From positions 2,351,762 through 2,415,761 of the forward strand of contig NZ_LT985808.1 in the NCBI RefSeq assembly GCF_900291465.1: a stretch of DNA of 64,000 bases. Reading direction: 5' to 3'. The stretch comes from Bacteroides sp. Marseille-P3684. GTDB taxonomy: Bacteria; Bacteroidota; Bacteroidia; Bacteroidales; Bacteroidaceae. A program made the translations under genes and the position numbers. Shown piece after piece: positions 16,652 through 25,499 of the stretch; within the stretch, counting starts at the first letter, position 1; each line of letters starts with the position of its first letter. The notes beneath the pieces are model-generated. The model saw only the letters and a list, made by a program, of their open reading frames with translations, did not search any database and was not told the DNA's origin.

Positions 16652-16680
16652 AAAATATAATCACTTCATATGCCATTTTT
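16652..16680. repeat. Right target-site duplication of IS1634-like element
   Basis: Second copy of the 29-bp duplication at 14937-14965. It carries only the right arm of the terminator hairpin, not the left. Confidence 0.85.
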
Positions 16681-16780
16681 ATTGTCATTCTTCTGTATTT
16701 TCTCATATACTCTTATCAGCAGGACATGACGTTGCGGAAGAAGTCAGATGACCTCTTCTGATTCTGTCAGTAAAATCATG

Positions 16781-18139
16781 TCATGCCGCTTTAACAGCTC
16801 TGTTTCCGATCTTGTCCATCATCAGTACGGCATTTGCCGTATGTATTCCAAAGAAAATCCATAGGATTTCCGTCTTTCTGTTCCGTGCCTTTATCCTTGA
16901 GAGTGAGTAATGCTGCTTCTGTGTGCCGAAGCTGCCTTCAAGCCGGGTAGCTCTTTCTTTTGAGAGTTCACTTCTGAGAACCTTTCTCAAGGATTCATCC
17001 CTGGCCGCCCTTCCCTTGCGTACAAAGGAGGTGGATATTCCATATTTTGTACAGAACTTTCTGTTGGCATTATTGGCGTATATGGAATCGGCAGCCACGC
17101 ATCTTACTCTCACATTCATGAGCTTCTGCTGCATGCGGATGCAGTCCTTCAGGCGTATGCCTTCGTTGAAAGCCTTGAAGGAGAGGTGTTCGATGAACGA
17201 TATGCCGTCTATCTGTATGTTGTTGACCTTCGCACCGAACTCGACAGACTTTGTTTCCTTACCTCTTACAATGGGACGTACATAATGACGGTCAATGCTG
17301 ACAATATGGTCACTGACCTTCCTGCCTTCAAACAAATTCTTTTCCTGTACAAGAACCTTTCTGATGATGGAAAGACGCTTCCGGTAATCCCGGGTATATC
17401 GGAGTGAGGTCCCATGTTCTCTATGGATTTCATCCCTCTGTATGAGAAGCTTTTCAAGGAGTCTGATCATACGACGCCTGAGCATCCTTGTCCTTGAAGC
17501 CTTCCTCTTTCTTTTCTTGCAGTAGGACAGATAGGACTTCGCCACATCCGCATACTTGTTGCGCGGACGCCTTATACCCAGATCCCTGCAATGAAGGCAG
17601 ATATGCCTGTAGAGCCATTCCAGGCTTTCCCAAAGGAGTTTCATATCCGTAGGAAAACGCATATGGCTCTCATAGCATGTGGCATCGGTCATACACACAT
17701 GAAGGTTCTCAAGATAAGGTTTCCAGTGTGAGGACAGCACTTCCTGGAGGGAATCAATGTCAAGACGGGATGCTATTTCATTGCGGATGGCACTGACTAT
17801 CTTGTAGTTGGTTATGGGGAAAGACGGATTTATCATGATTCCGCAGAACATCTGGTAGTGTATGTTTCCGTTAAGATGTTCCACCAGCTGTCTGTCAGAG
17901 AAGCCGGTGTACGCCTTCAGGACCATGAGGGCAATCTTAGCCGAAGGACTGAAGATGTTCCTGCGTCCCAGTCGCTGTTCCGACAGGCCCATAGTCTTTG
18001 CCATACGGTCAAACGGGAACACGGAATGAAGCCTGCCAAGCTCACTCTCATGAAAACTCTTGCGATATTTTTCCAGAATATCAAATTCTGTAAAGCCCAA
18101 AGTAGGGTGAATTTCTGAAATATTTTGTATCTTAGCCAT
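16781..18139 (-). CDS. IS5/IS1182-like DDE transposase
   Basis: A 452-residue transposase with an N-terminal DUF772-type region (ALMVLKAYTGFSDRQLVEHL, NGNIHYQMFCGI) and a catalytic core: VCMTDATCYESHMRFPTDMK with the first Asp, VRCVAADSIYANNANRKFCT with the second, and RLEGSFGTQKQHYSLSRIKA with the catalytic Glu region. An Arg/Lys-rich stretch (KKRKRKASRTRMLRRRMIRL) is in the middle. The layout matches IS5-group elements of the IS1182 kind, but the subgroup is not certain. The frame is complete. Element ends were not determined: no matching terminal repeats were found by eye in the flanking 100 bases. It lies 130 bases from the IS1634-like element on the same strand. Confidence 0.85.
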   Translation of the reverse strand: MAKIQNISEIHPTLGFTEFDILEKYRKSFHESELGRLHSVFPFDRMAKTMGLSEQRLGRRNIFSPSAKIALMVLKAYTGFSDRQLVEHLNGNIHYQMFCGIMINPSFPITNYKIVSAIRNEIASRLDIDSLQEVLSSHWKPYLENLHVCMTDATCYESHMRFPTDMKLLWESLEWLYRHICLHCRDLGIRRPRNKYADVAKSYLSYCKKRKRKASRTRMLRRRMIRLLEKLLIQRDEIHREHGTSLRYTRDYRKRLSIIRKVLVQEKNLFEGRKVSDHIVSIDRHYVRPIVRGKETKSVEFGAKVNNIQIDGISFIEHLSFKAFNEGIRLKDCIRMQQKLMNVRVRCVAADSIYANNANRKFCTKYGISTSFVRKGRAARDESLRKVLRSELSKERATRLEGSFGTQKQHYSLSRIKARNRKTEILWIFFGIHTANAVLMMDKIGNRAVKAA

Positions 18140-18210
18140 ATCTTAGTTTGGGAATTTCCCCCGTTTTGGCTGCCAAACCTTAAATTCGGGGGAATGCCTA
18201 AAGATACAAA

Positions 18211-18255
18211 AAAGCCAACTAATTCGCAATACTTTATGTATGAATTAGTTGGCTA
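18211..18255. repeat. 13-bp perfect inverted repeat next to the second IS
   Basis: agccaactaattc and gaattagttggct enclose a 16-nt loop about 75 bases upstream of the transposase start. A second hairpin (ttcccccg ... cgggggaa) lies just before it. Both could be subterminal parts of the IS or leftover flanking DNA. Confidence 0.55.
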
Positions 18256-18259
18256 ATTT

Positions 18260-18731
18260 TATACTATTAACTGAATGTCCCTATGTATTCATTTCGTCAA
18301 ATACAAAACAAGCATTTCCTAAGACATCCCAAGGTGGAAAAATCAGAAAACCGACTTTTGAACCGTCAAGTTAATCCCTTCACAGCAGGAAAATGCGGAT
18401 TTATGGGATAAAACTCAAGATTTCGTCGCATCAATTTTCCAATTTCACCGCAACGTTTTCCAGGAATCTCGCCTCAAAATCTATCTTTTCCTACAATAAA
18501 ATATTAAGTTTCCCAAAATTAAATGATAGTGTGATGTATAAGAGTTAATTTATGTATACGCAAGATAAGACGAGGGCTAACTCCCTTCTTGAAATTTGTC
18601 TGGAGATACAGCAAATTGCTATCTATTGTCTTCATTTATACACAGAATGGTATCTTTTAGAAATACACATTGTATATAAATCGGAAGCCTATAGCCTTAT
18701 CCGCATATACATCTGAAATTCATTCTTCAAC
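18260..18731. other. Gene-free stretch upstream of IS and downstream of the pseudouridine synthase
   Basis: About 470 AT-rich bases with no convincing ORF, terminator or RNA motif. It may be debris of the accessory insertion zone. Confidence 0.4.
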
Positions 18732-19700
18732 CTATTGCCGTGTCGGTTCGGCGTTTTGCAATGCCGTGCCTGAAGATGATTTACCTGTCACCAGATTTTT
18801 GAAAGAGGAAGGATAAGGAGTCTCAAATTTCATCAGTTCGCCGGTAACAGGATGATAGAACCATAATTTAAAGGCATGAAGAGCCAGACGTCTCAAAGGG
18901 TCATCACCATTACCGTATTTAGTATCTCCTACAACCGGATGACCAAGGTCCTTCATGTGCACACGAATTTGGTTTTTACGGCCTGTTTCCAATTCCAGTT
19001 CCACCAATGAATAACCATTGGCACGACGGATTACCGTATAGTGAGTGATGGCCTTGTCTCCCCCATTGTTGGAGAGGCTGGAATAGGTGACATAAACCTT
19101 ATTATCTTTCAACCAGGAAGTGATGGTCCCATTATTTTTTTCAACTTCTCCGGATACCACAGCCACATAACGGCGATCGGTTACAATCTCCTGCCAATGA
19201 TCCTGCAAGTTACGTTTTGTTTGTTCGTCCTTTGCAAATACCATCAGTCCCGACGTATCCTTATCCAAGCGGTGAACAATGAATATCCGGTGCTGTCTGC
19301 CTGAACGTTGTACATAATCTGTCAGGATAGAATAAGCAGTACGCTCCTTCTCGCGATTAGTTGCAATGGAGAGAAGTCCTTCACGTTTTTCTACTACAAT
19401 GAGATACGCATCTTCATAAACAATACTCAACAGCGAACTGTGGAATTCTTTTTGTCCCTTTTTCTTACTGATTTGTACCTTCATCCCCGGCTTTAAGGCA
19501 AAATTATACTGCGTAGTGATCACCTGATCAACATATACCGCACGCCCGGTCAGCAATGCCTTTACCTTGTTCCGGCTAATACCTGACATGACTTTCAAAA
19601 GAAAAGTCATCAACTCCTCCGGTTCATACACATTAAACGTCGTATATTGTGAAGCCGCACGGGGGCGCTGTGGCATGCGGTCTTTGGTTGTTCTGCTCAT
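18732..19700 (-). CDS. RluA-family pseudouridine synthase
   Basis: Isomerises uridine to pseudouridine in rRNA (or tRNA). The 322-residue protein has an N-terminal S4 RNA-binding domain (LKVMSGISRNKVKALLTGRA, then PGMKVQISKKKG) and the RluA catalytic domain with HRLDKDTSGLMVFAKDE, whose Asp is the catalytic residue, plus ELETGRKNQIRVHMKDLGHP and GDTKYGNG. The exact target site (RluC, RluD or another type) cannot be told. It lies 37 bases downstream of the RlmD-like gene on the same strand, so the two rRNA-modifying enzymes are probably co-transcribed. The Arg-rich N-terminus (MSRTTKDRMPQRPRAAS) is an extension before the S4 domain. Confidence 0.92.
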   Translation of the reverse strand: MSRTTKDRMPQRPRAASQYTTFNVYEPEELMTFLLKVMSGISRNKVKALLTGRAVYVDQVITTQYNFALKPGMKVQISKKKGQKEFHSSLLSIVYEDAYLIVVEKREGLLSIATNREKERTAYSILTDYVQRSGRQHRIFIVHRLDKDTSGLMVFAKDEQTKRNLQDHWQEIVTDRRYVAVVSGEVEKNNGTITSWLKDNKVYVTYSSLSNNGGDKAITHYTVIRRANGYSLVELELETGRKNQIRVHMKDLGHPVVGDTKYGNGDDPLRRLALHAFKLWFYHPVTGELMKFETPYPSSFKNLVTGKSSSGTALQNAEPTRQ

Positions 19701-19737
19701 ACAATGCGATTTAGAGTACTATTAAAATCTCAGTTCA

Positions 19738-21171
19738 TTATTTTCTTTTCTCCAGCAACACCACATTCTCAACATGATGAGTGTGAGGAAACATGTCAAC
19801 AGGTTGAACTGCCTTTACCTGATAAGATACATCCAATAGTTGCAAATCCCGTGCTTGAGTGGCAGGGTTACAGCTGACGTATACAATTCGCTCTGGGGCA
19901 GCAAAAAGTATGGTATTGATGACATCGGAATGCATACCGGCACGTGGAGGGTCTGTAATGATGACATCAGGACGCCCATATTGCCTGATGAAGCTTTCCG
20001 TAAGGATATCTTTCATATCACCGGCAAAAAACAACGTATTATCGATACCGTTTACCTGCGAATTGACTTTAGCATCCTCTATGGCCTCAGGTACATATTC
20101 GATACCAATAACCTGACGTGCTCGTCTCGATACAAAATTCGCAATCGTTCCAGTTCCGGTATACAAGTCATAGACTAATTCTTTTCCAGTCAGACCGGCA
20201 AATTCACGTGCAACCTTATATAATTGATAAGCTTGTTCACTATTGGTCTGATAGAATGATTTAGGACCAATCTTAAAGCGAAGACCTTCCATTTCCTCAT
20301 AAATATAATCATTCCCCTTAAAGGTATGAACCTCTAGATCAGTAATAGTGTCATTGCACTTATTATTGATAACATAAAGTAGCGATGTAATTTGCGGAAA
20401 GGTTTCCCCTACATACTGCAGAAGGTTGGTCATCTGTGTGTGCTCAGTTTCGTTGGTGACACAACATTGCAGCAACACCATCAGCTCTCCCGTCGAAGAA
20501 GTACGTATCATGAGATTTCGCAGCAGCCCACGTGGCTCGTCACTCTTGGCGCGGAAATTAAAGAATGAATAATCATGTGCATACGCATAATCCCGAATAG
20601 CATTACGTACCTGATTGGAAATATCATCTTGCAACCAGCATTTTTCAATAGCGAGCACTTTATCGAAAGCGTTAGGGATATGGAAGCCAACAGCATTCAT
20701 CTGTTCATAGACCACATTCTGGTTCACTTCTTCTTCCGTCAGCCAACGCTTATTGGAAAACGTAAATTCCAGTTTATTGCGGTAGAATACAGTCTTCTCA
20801 GAGCCTAATATAGGGGAAATTGGAGGCAATTCAATCTTCCCAATCCGTGTCAGGTTATCCTCTACCTGCTGTTGCTTATACTTGATTTGTTCCTCATAAG
20901 GAAGACATTGCCATTTACATCCCCCGCATATACCGTAATGCTGACAAAAAGGAACTGCACGTTTGGGGGAATATTCATGAAAATGTACGGCAACAGCCTC
21001 TGCATAATGATGCTTTTTGCGTTTCACCTGCAAATCGACGACGTCTCCCGGTACCACATAAGGTACGAATACGACTAAATCATCTACACGCGCCAAGGCC
21101 TTTCCTTCTGCTGCGACATCGGTTATCAATACCTTTTCCAACAAGGGCAGCTGTTTTTTCTTTCGAGCCAT
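19738..21171 (-). CDS. rlmD: 23S rRNA (uracil-5-)-methyltransferase, RlmD/RumA type
   Basis: A 477-residue SAM-dependent methyltransferase of the TrmA/RumA family that makes 5-methyluridine in RNA. It has an N-terminal TRAM domain (EKVLITDVAAEGKALARVDD), an iron-sulfur cysteine set (CQHYGICGGCKWQC, CX5CX2C plus another Cys), the SAM-binding core (LVYDLYTGTGTIANFVSRRA, VIGIEYVPEAIEDA), the DPPRAGMH motif and the catalytic cysteine in IVYVSCNPATQARDL. Bacteroidota usually have more than one paralogue, so the specific uridine (E. coli U1939 or another) is not certain. It is the first gene of a two-gene unit with the pseudouridine synthase. Confidence 0.9.
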   Translation of the reverse strand: MARKKKQLPLLEKVLITDVAAEGKALARVDDLVVFVPYVVPGDVVDLQVKRKKHHYAEAVAVHFHEYSPKRAVPFCQHYGICGGCKWQCLPYEEQIKYKQQQVEDNLTRIGKIELPPISPILGSEKTVFYRNKLEFTFSNKRWLTEEEVNQNVVYEQMNAVGFHIPNAFDKVLAIEKCWLQDDISNQVRNAIRDYAYAHDYSFFNFRAKSDEPRGLLRNLMIRTSSTGELMVLLQCCVTNETEHTQMTNLLQYVGETFPQITSLLYVINNKCNDTITDLEVHTFKGNDYIYEEMEGLRFKIGPKSFYQTNSEQAYQLYKVAREFAGLTGKELVYDLYTGTGTIANFVSRRARQVIGIEYVPEAIEDAKVNSQVNGIDNTLFFAGDMKDILTESFIRQYGRPDVIITDPPRAGMHSDVINTILFAAPERIVYVSCNPATQARDLQLLDVSYQVKAVQPVDMFPHTHHVENVVLLEKRK

Positions 21172-21198
21172 TCTTAGTCAATCTAATGAAAATTTTCG

Positions 21199-21206
21199 CA
21201 AAGATA
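21199..21206 (-). promoter_or_regulatory. Bacteroidota -7 element for rlmD
   Basis: TATCTTTG (complement of caaagata) matches TAnnTTTG, 27 bases before the ATG at 21171. Confidence 0.55.
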
Positions 21207-21290
21207 GATATTTTCTCATGAGAATGATGAAAGTTATTATGAAACTCTTATTTTTTTGTAAGGGGCCCTATTTTTTTCGACAATATGCTT

Positions 21291-21319
21291 TTTGTATTCC
21301 AAAGAAAGAACTAGTTTTG
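21291..21319 (+). promoter_or_regulatory. Bacteroidota promoter for ppdK
   Basis: tttg at 21291-21294 and tagttttg at 21312-21319 match the -33 and TAnnTTTG elements with a 17-nt spacer, slightly short of the usual 19-21. The implied leader is about 40 nt. Confidence 0.55.
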
Positions 21320-21365
21320 CGCGCGAATAACTCAAATGTGATTTTTAACTAATAGACAAAATCTT

Positions 21366-24092
21366 ATGACCGAAAAACGAGTGTATATCTTCGGCAATGG
21401 AAAAGCTGAAGGTAGAGCAGACATGAGAAATCTACTAGGAGGTAAAGGTGCTAACCTTGCAGAAATGAACCTCATCGGTGTTCCTGTGCCTCCCGGGTTT
21501 ACAATTACGACTGACGTATGCAACGAATATTATGCCATAGGTAAGGAAAGAGTGGTAGAGTTGCTCAAAGATGATGTGACAAAAGCCGTCCAACATATTG
21601 AAAATCTGATGAACTCTAAGTTTGGTGATGTAGAGAACCCGTTGTTGGTATCTGTACGTTCCGGTGCACGTGCATCCATGCCGGGCATGATGGATACAAT
21701 CCTCAACTTAGGTCTGAACGATGAAGTTGTAGAAGGATTGGCTCGTAAAACCGGTAACACACGTTTTGCATGGGATTCCTATCGTCGTTTCGTACAGATG
21801 TACGGTGACGTGGTATTGGGTATGAAGCCTACCAATAAAGACGATATTGACCCCTTCGAGGCTATCATCGAAGAGGTGAAAGAAGCCAAAGGTGTGAAGT
21901 TGGATAATGAGTTGGATGTAGAAGACCTGAAGGAGTTGGTAAAACGATTCAAGGCTGCCGTAAAAGCACAAACCGGACAAGACTTCCCGACCGATTCACA
22001 CGAACAGTTGTGGGGCGCAATTTGCGCAGTTTTTGATTCCTGGATGAACGAACGTGCTATTCTGTATAGAAAGATGGAAGGTATTCCCGCTGAATGGGGT
22101 ACTGCTGTCAACGTACAGGCTATGGTGTTCGGAAATATGGGTGACACTTCCGCTACTGGTGTTTGCTTCTCCCGTGATGCAGCTACCGGTGAAGACTTGT
22201 TCAACGGTGAATACCTGATCAATGCTCAGGGCGAAGATGTCGTTGCTGGTATCCGTACTCCGCAACAGATCACCTTGGAGGGTTCTCGTCGCTGGGCCGC
22301 TTTGGCTGGTATTGACGAGGAAACTCGTGCTGCCAAATATCCTTCGATGGAAGAGGCCATGCCTGAAATTTACAAGGAACTTGATGCCATCCAGACAAAA
22401 TTGGAGAACCACTACCGCGATATGCAGGATATGGAATTCACGGTACAAGAAGGCAAACTTTGGTTCCTCCAAACCCGTAACGGTAAACGTACTGGTGCTG
22501 CCATGGTCAAGATTGCCATGGATTTGTTGCGTCAAGGCATGATCGATGAAAAGACAGCTATCATGCGCGTCGAACCGAACAAGCTTGACGAACTTCTCCA
22601 CCCCATCTTTGCGAAGGAAGCTTTGGCCAAGGCTAAAGTTATCGCCAAGGGTCTGCCCGCTTCTCCGGGTGCTGCCTGTGGACGTATCGTCTTCTTTGCT
22701 GATGATGCAGCAAAATGGGCTAAAGATGGTCACAAAGTCATCATGGTTCGTATCGAGACTTCACCTGAAGACCTCGCCGGTATGCAGGTGGCTGAAGGCA
22801 TCCTGACTGCTCGTGGCGGTATGACCTCACACGCTGCCGTGGTTGCACGTGGTATGGGTAAATGCTGCGTTTCTGGTGCAGGCATGCTGAACATTAACTA
22901 TAAGGAAAGAACCATTGAGGTTGACGGATTAACATTGAAAGAAGGTGATTTCATTTCACTCAATGGAACTACCGGACAAGTTTATGAAGGTCAGGTGACG
23001 ACAAAGGCTGCTGAAGTATCCGGAGACTTTGCCGACTTGATGGACCTCTGCAATAAATACAGCCGTCTGCAGGTTCGTACCAATGCCGATACTCCCCACG
23101 ACGCACAAGTTGCACGTAACTTTGGTGCTGTAGGTATCGGCCTTTGCCGTACAGAACACATGTTCTTCGAAGGTGAAAAGATTAAGGCTATGCGTGAGAT
23201 GATTCTCGCTGAAACCTCTCAAGAACGTCAAAAAGCTCTTCAAAAGATCCTTCCCTATCAGAAGGAAGACTTCAAGGGTATTTTCCGCGCAATGGATGGT
23301 TATCCTGTAACAGTCCGTCTGCTCGATCCTCCTTTGCACGAGTTCGTTCCTCACGATGACAAGGGCCAGCAGGAAATGGCAGATGCCATGCACGTAAGCT
23401 TGGACTACATCAGAAAACGTGTGGAATCTTTGAAGGAGCAAAACCCGATGTTGGGTCACCGCGGTTGCCGTTTGGGTAATACATACCCTGAAATCACTCA
23501 AATGCAGACTCGCGCCATTTTGAGCGCAGCTCTTGAGTTGAAGGCTGAAGGCATCAACTGCCGTCCGGAAATCATGGTACCGCTGACCGGTATCCGCTAC
23601 GAGTTCGAAGCACAGGAAAAGATTATCCGTGAAGAGGCTGACAAGTTGTTCAGCGAAATGAATACTTCCATCGAATATAAGGTGGGAACCATGATTGAGA
23701 TTCCGCGTGCAGCCCTTACTGCTGATCGTATTGCATTGCATGCTGAATTCTTCTCCTTCGGTACAAACGACTTGACCCAGATGACCTTCGGATATTCGCG
23801 TGATGATATCGCTTCCTTCTTGCCCATCTATTTGGAGAAGAAGATCTTGAAGTTCGACCCCTTCCAGGTACTTGACCAGAATGGTGTAGGTCAGCTTATC
23901 AAGATGGCTACCGAGAAAGGACGTTCTGTACGCCCCGACCTGAAATGTGGTATCTGCGGTGAGCACGGAGGTGAACCTTCTTCTGTCAAGTTCTGTCACC
24001 GTGTCGGTTTGAACTACGTAAGCTGCTCTCCGTTCCGCGTGCCTATTGCACGTCTGGCTGCGGCTCAAGCAGCGGTAGAAGATACTCTCTAA
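21366..24092 (+). CDS. ppdK: Pyruvate, phosphate dikinase
   Basis: Interconverts pyruvate, ATP and phosphate with phosphoenolpyruvate, AMP and diphosphate, a reversible glycolytic step in anaerobes. The 908-residue protein has the full three-domain length. The N-terminal ATP-grasp begins FGNGKAEGRADMRNLLGGKG; the phosphohistidine domain carries GGMTSHAAVVARGMGK, with His489 as the swivelling catalytic residue; the C-terminal PEP/pyruvate TIM barrel has LGHRGCRLGNTYPE, FFSFGTNDLTQMTFGYSRDD and the catalytic Cys in LKCGICGEHGGEP. Codon use is strongly biased, as in highly expressed genes. It is single, with its own promoter and terminator. Confidence 0.98.
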   Translation: MTEKRVYIFGNGKAEGRADMRNLLGGKGANLAEMNLIGVPVPPGFTITTDVCNEYYAIGKERVVELLKDDVTKAVQHIENLMNSKFGDVENPLLVSVRSGARASMPGMMDTILNLGLNDEVVEGLARKTGNTRFAWDSYRRFVQMYGDVVLGMKPTNKDDIDPFEAIIEEVKEAKGVKLDNELDVEDLKELVKRFKAAVKAQTGQDFPTDSHEQLWGAICAVFDSWMNERAILYRKMEGIPAEWGTAVNVQAMVFGNMGDTSATGVCFSRDAATGEDLFNGEYLINAQGEDVVAGIRTPQQITLEGSRRWAALAGIDEETRAAKYPSMEEAMPEIYKELDAIQTKLENHYRDMQDMEFTVQEGKLWFLQTRNGKRTGAAMVKIAMDLLRQGMIDEKTAIMRVEPNKLDELLHPIFAKEALAKAKVIAKGLPASPGAACGRIVFFADDAAKWAKDGHKVIMVRIETSPEDLAGMQVAEGILTARGGMTSHAAVVARGMGKCCVSGAGMLNINYKERTIEVDGLTLKEGDFISLNGTTGQVYEGQVTTKAAEVSGDFADLMDLCNKYSRLQVRTNADTPHDAQVARNFGAVGIGLCRTEHMFFEGEKIKAMREMILAETSQERQKALQKILPYQKEDFKGIFRAMDGYPVTVRLLDPPLHEFVPHDDKGQQEMADAMHVSLDYIRKRVESLKEQNPMLGHRGCRLGNTYPEITQMQTRAILSAALELKAEGINCRPEIMVPLTGIRYEFEAQEKIIREEADKLFSEMNTSIEYKVGTMIEIPRAALTADRIALHAEFFSFGTNDLTQMTFGYSRDDIASFLPIYLEKKILKFDPFQVLDQNGVGQLIKMATEKGRSVRPDLKCGICGEHGGEPSSVKFCHRVGLNYVSCSPFRVPIARLAAAQAAVEDTL

Positions 24093-24110
24093 GAGTCTAT
24101 TAGACATTAG

Positions 24111-24162
24111 CTTAGGCTGTAAATCTCTCATTATAAAGAGGCTTACAGCCTAAGTCGTTTTT
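24111..24162 (+). terminator. Intrinsic terminator of ppdK
   Basis: Perfect 12-bp arms, 24111-24122 (cttaggctgtaa) and 24143-24154 (ttacagcctaag), followed by tcgttttt. It lies 18 bases after the ppdK stop and just before the convergent HIRAN gene. Confidence 0.9.
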
Positions 24163-24177
24163 AGGCGGCTGTACATT

Positions 24178-25329
24178 CTACATAATAATCATGTGCGTAA
24201 AAAACAACTCTTTCAATTTGCCAATACAATTTTCAGGCAGTTTTCCTTCTGGTTGGTAAGAACCGATTTCACAACTGTTCAAAAAGTCCAACTCCTGCAG
24301 ATTAACTATAACCGGGCCTTTTACCAACGTCAATACATACGGTGCGCAGTCATCTACCATGTCCATTTCCTCTTCCGGGTCCTCCAAAAAAGGTATGGCA
24401 TCCTCGCCTATGGCAATCGTGTGCATCAGATAGAGTTCAGCATCCGCCTCGCGTTTGTGGATGAATACGACCTTGTCACCTTTTCGGGGCAAATCTCTTT
24501 CCCAAGGAGGAAATCCACCCCAGCGGAAGCGTGCGACACCATCTTGATAAAGAAATCGCATAAGGTCTTTGGAGAAATTGCTGTTCACCTTTTGTATAAA
24601 CCAGCTTTCCATACTGTCCTCCTTACTCTTAATATAGATGGTCATGCGCAAGCGTTCATCGTATGCACCACTATTCTTGACAGTGGTAAGTTCTGCAGTG
24701 AAAGCATCACCCCATCCCATATCCATCATGTTGGCAATCATTTCATTTTCCTTGCGTGGTACATAGCCGATGATGCAATCAAAGTCTTCCACATCACCGC
24801 CTATATCCTCAGCCAATGCCACGGCCACAGCATTACAGTCGTGCTTATTGGCACGTTCGCGGAGTAAGACAAGTTTCGCACCTTCGTACAACTCGTCCCA
24901 AAAGTCTTCGGGATGGTGGAAGCTCCAGCCGGCAACGGCACATTCCTTGAAAAATGCCCTTCTCTTTTTGGGTTCAGGAAAATTGAACATTCCTGCAGGA
25001 GGCGGTACAGGCATACCTTCTGTAAATTCTATTTTGTCATCATATTCGGATGGAGCGACATCGCCTAGGTCAATGAGGTTGTTGTCCGTATCACCGCCTG
25101 GATTGAGGTTTCTCACCATTTCCTCCATCTGCCGGTCAAGTTCAATATTCTCAATGCCTTTCTCCTTTAATTGCTTTTGCAGGTTTTGCAGCTCAGCGTC
25201 ACATTGGGGGCATGTGCCTGCACAATTTCCTTCGTGATGACACTCTACAGGTTGGTATGTCAGTCCATACTGTTCGGTTATCCGCCTGCGGATTTCTCTG
25301 AGCAAGTTGCATTTATCTTTTCCGTTCAT
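24178..25329 (-). CDS. HIRAN-domain protein with N-terminal Cys/His cluster
   Basis: A 383-residue protein. The N-terminal 55 residues contain a Cys/His-rich motif (KCNLLREIRRRITEQYGL, then VECHHEGNCAGTCPQCDAEL) that could bind metal, followed by a short predicted helix. Residues of about 125-215 match a HIRAN domain: FFKECAVAGWSFHHPEDF, LYEGAKLVLLRERANKHDCN, AVAVALAED and CIIGYVPRKENEMI. HIRAN domains, known from HLTF/Rad5, bind 3' DNA ends or damaged DNA; in bacteria they occur alone or fused. The C-terminal 170 residues are unrecognised. The start overlaps the stop of the preceding small ORF by four bases (ATGA), indicating translational coupling in a three-gene unit with the macro-like/NADAR protein. 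Confidence 0.8.
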   Translation of the reverse strand: MNGKDKCNLLREIRRRITEQYGLTYQPVECHHEGNCAGTCPQCDAELQNLQKQLKEKGIENIELDRQMEEMVRNLNPGGDTDNNLIDLGDVAPSEYDDKIEFTEGMPVPPPAGMFNFPEPKKRRAFFKECAVAGWSFHHPEDFWDELYEGAKLVLLRERANKHDCNAVAVALAEDIGGDVEDFDCIIGYVPRKENEMIANMMDMGWGDAFTAELTTVKNSGAYDERLRMTIYIKSKEDSMESWFIQKVNSNFSKDLMRFLYQDGVARFRWGGFPPWERDLPRKGDKVVFIHKREADAELYLMHTIAIGEDAIPFLEDPEEEMDMVDDCAPYVLTLVKGPVIVNLQELDFLNSCEIGSYQPEGKLPENCIGKLKELFFTHMIIM

Positions 25330-25487
25330 GTTACAGTCCTTTTGTTTGAGGGTAGTTCAGACCGAAGCGGACGGCCCATGAAACAGCCCAATGTGATGAT
25401 TCCATGTCTGTCCGTTCCCATCCGTAAGCGGTCTATGGTGAAGATGGGAGTCATATAATACGTTTGATGTTTATTCAATGATTCCAT
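25326..25487 (-). CDS. 53-residue ORF resembling a radical-SAM N-terminus without its cysteines
   Basis: An ATG at 25487 opens 53 codons ending in a TGA that overlaps the HIRAN start. The product contains YYMTPIFTIDRLRMGTD and HGIITLGCFMGRPLRSELPS. This resembles the start of radical-SAM activating proteins (IDRLRMGTDG, then a TLV..GCPLRCxYCxN cluster motif), but the three cluster cysteines align with Arg, Ser and Pro. No SAM-radical chemistry is possible in this form. It may be a relic of a lost enzyme retained as a translational coupler, or a small functional peptide. It lies 12 bases after the macro-like/NADAR stop. The reading of homology is by eye. Confidence 0.55.
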   Translation of the reverse strand: MESLNKHQTYYMTPIFTIDRLRMGTDRHGIITLGCFMGRPLRSELPSNKRTVT

Positions 25488-25499
25488 ATGGATGTTTCT

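Noticed and set aside
22956-24131. Long open frame (391 codons) on the minus strand inside ppdK
   Set aside because: Lies wholly antisense to a complete, strongly codon-biased ppdK gene and has no recognisable domain; a shadow frame.
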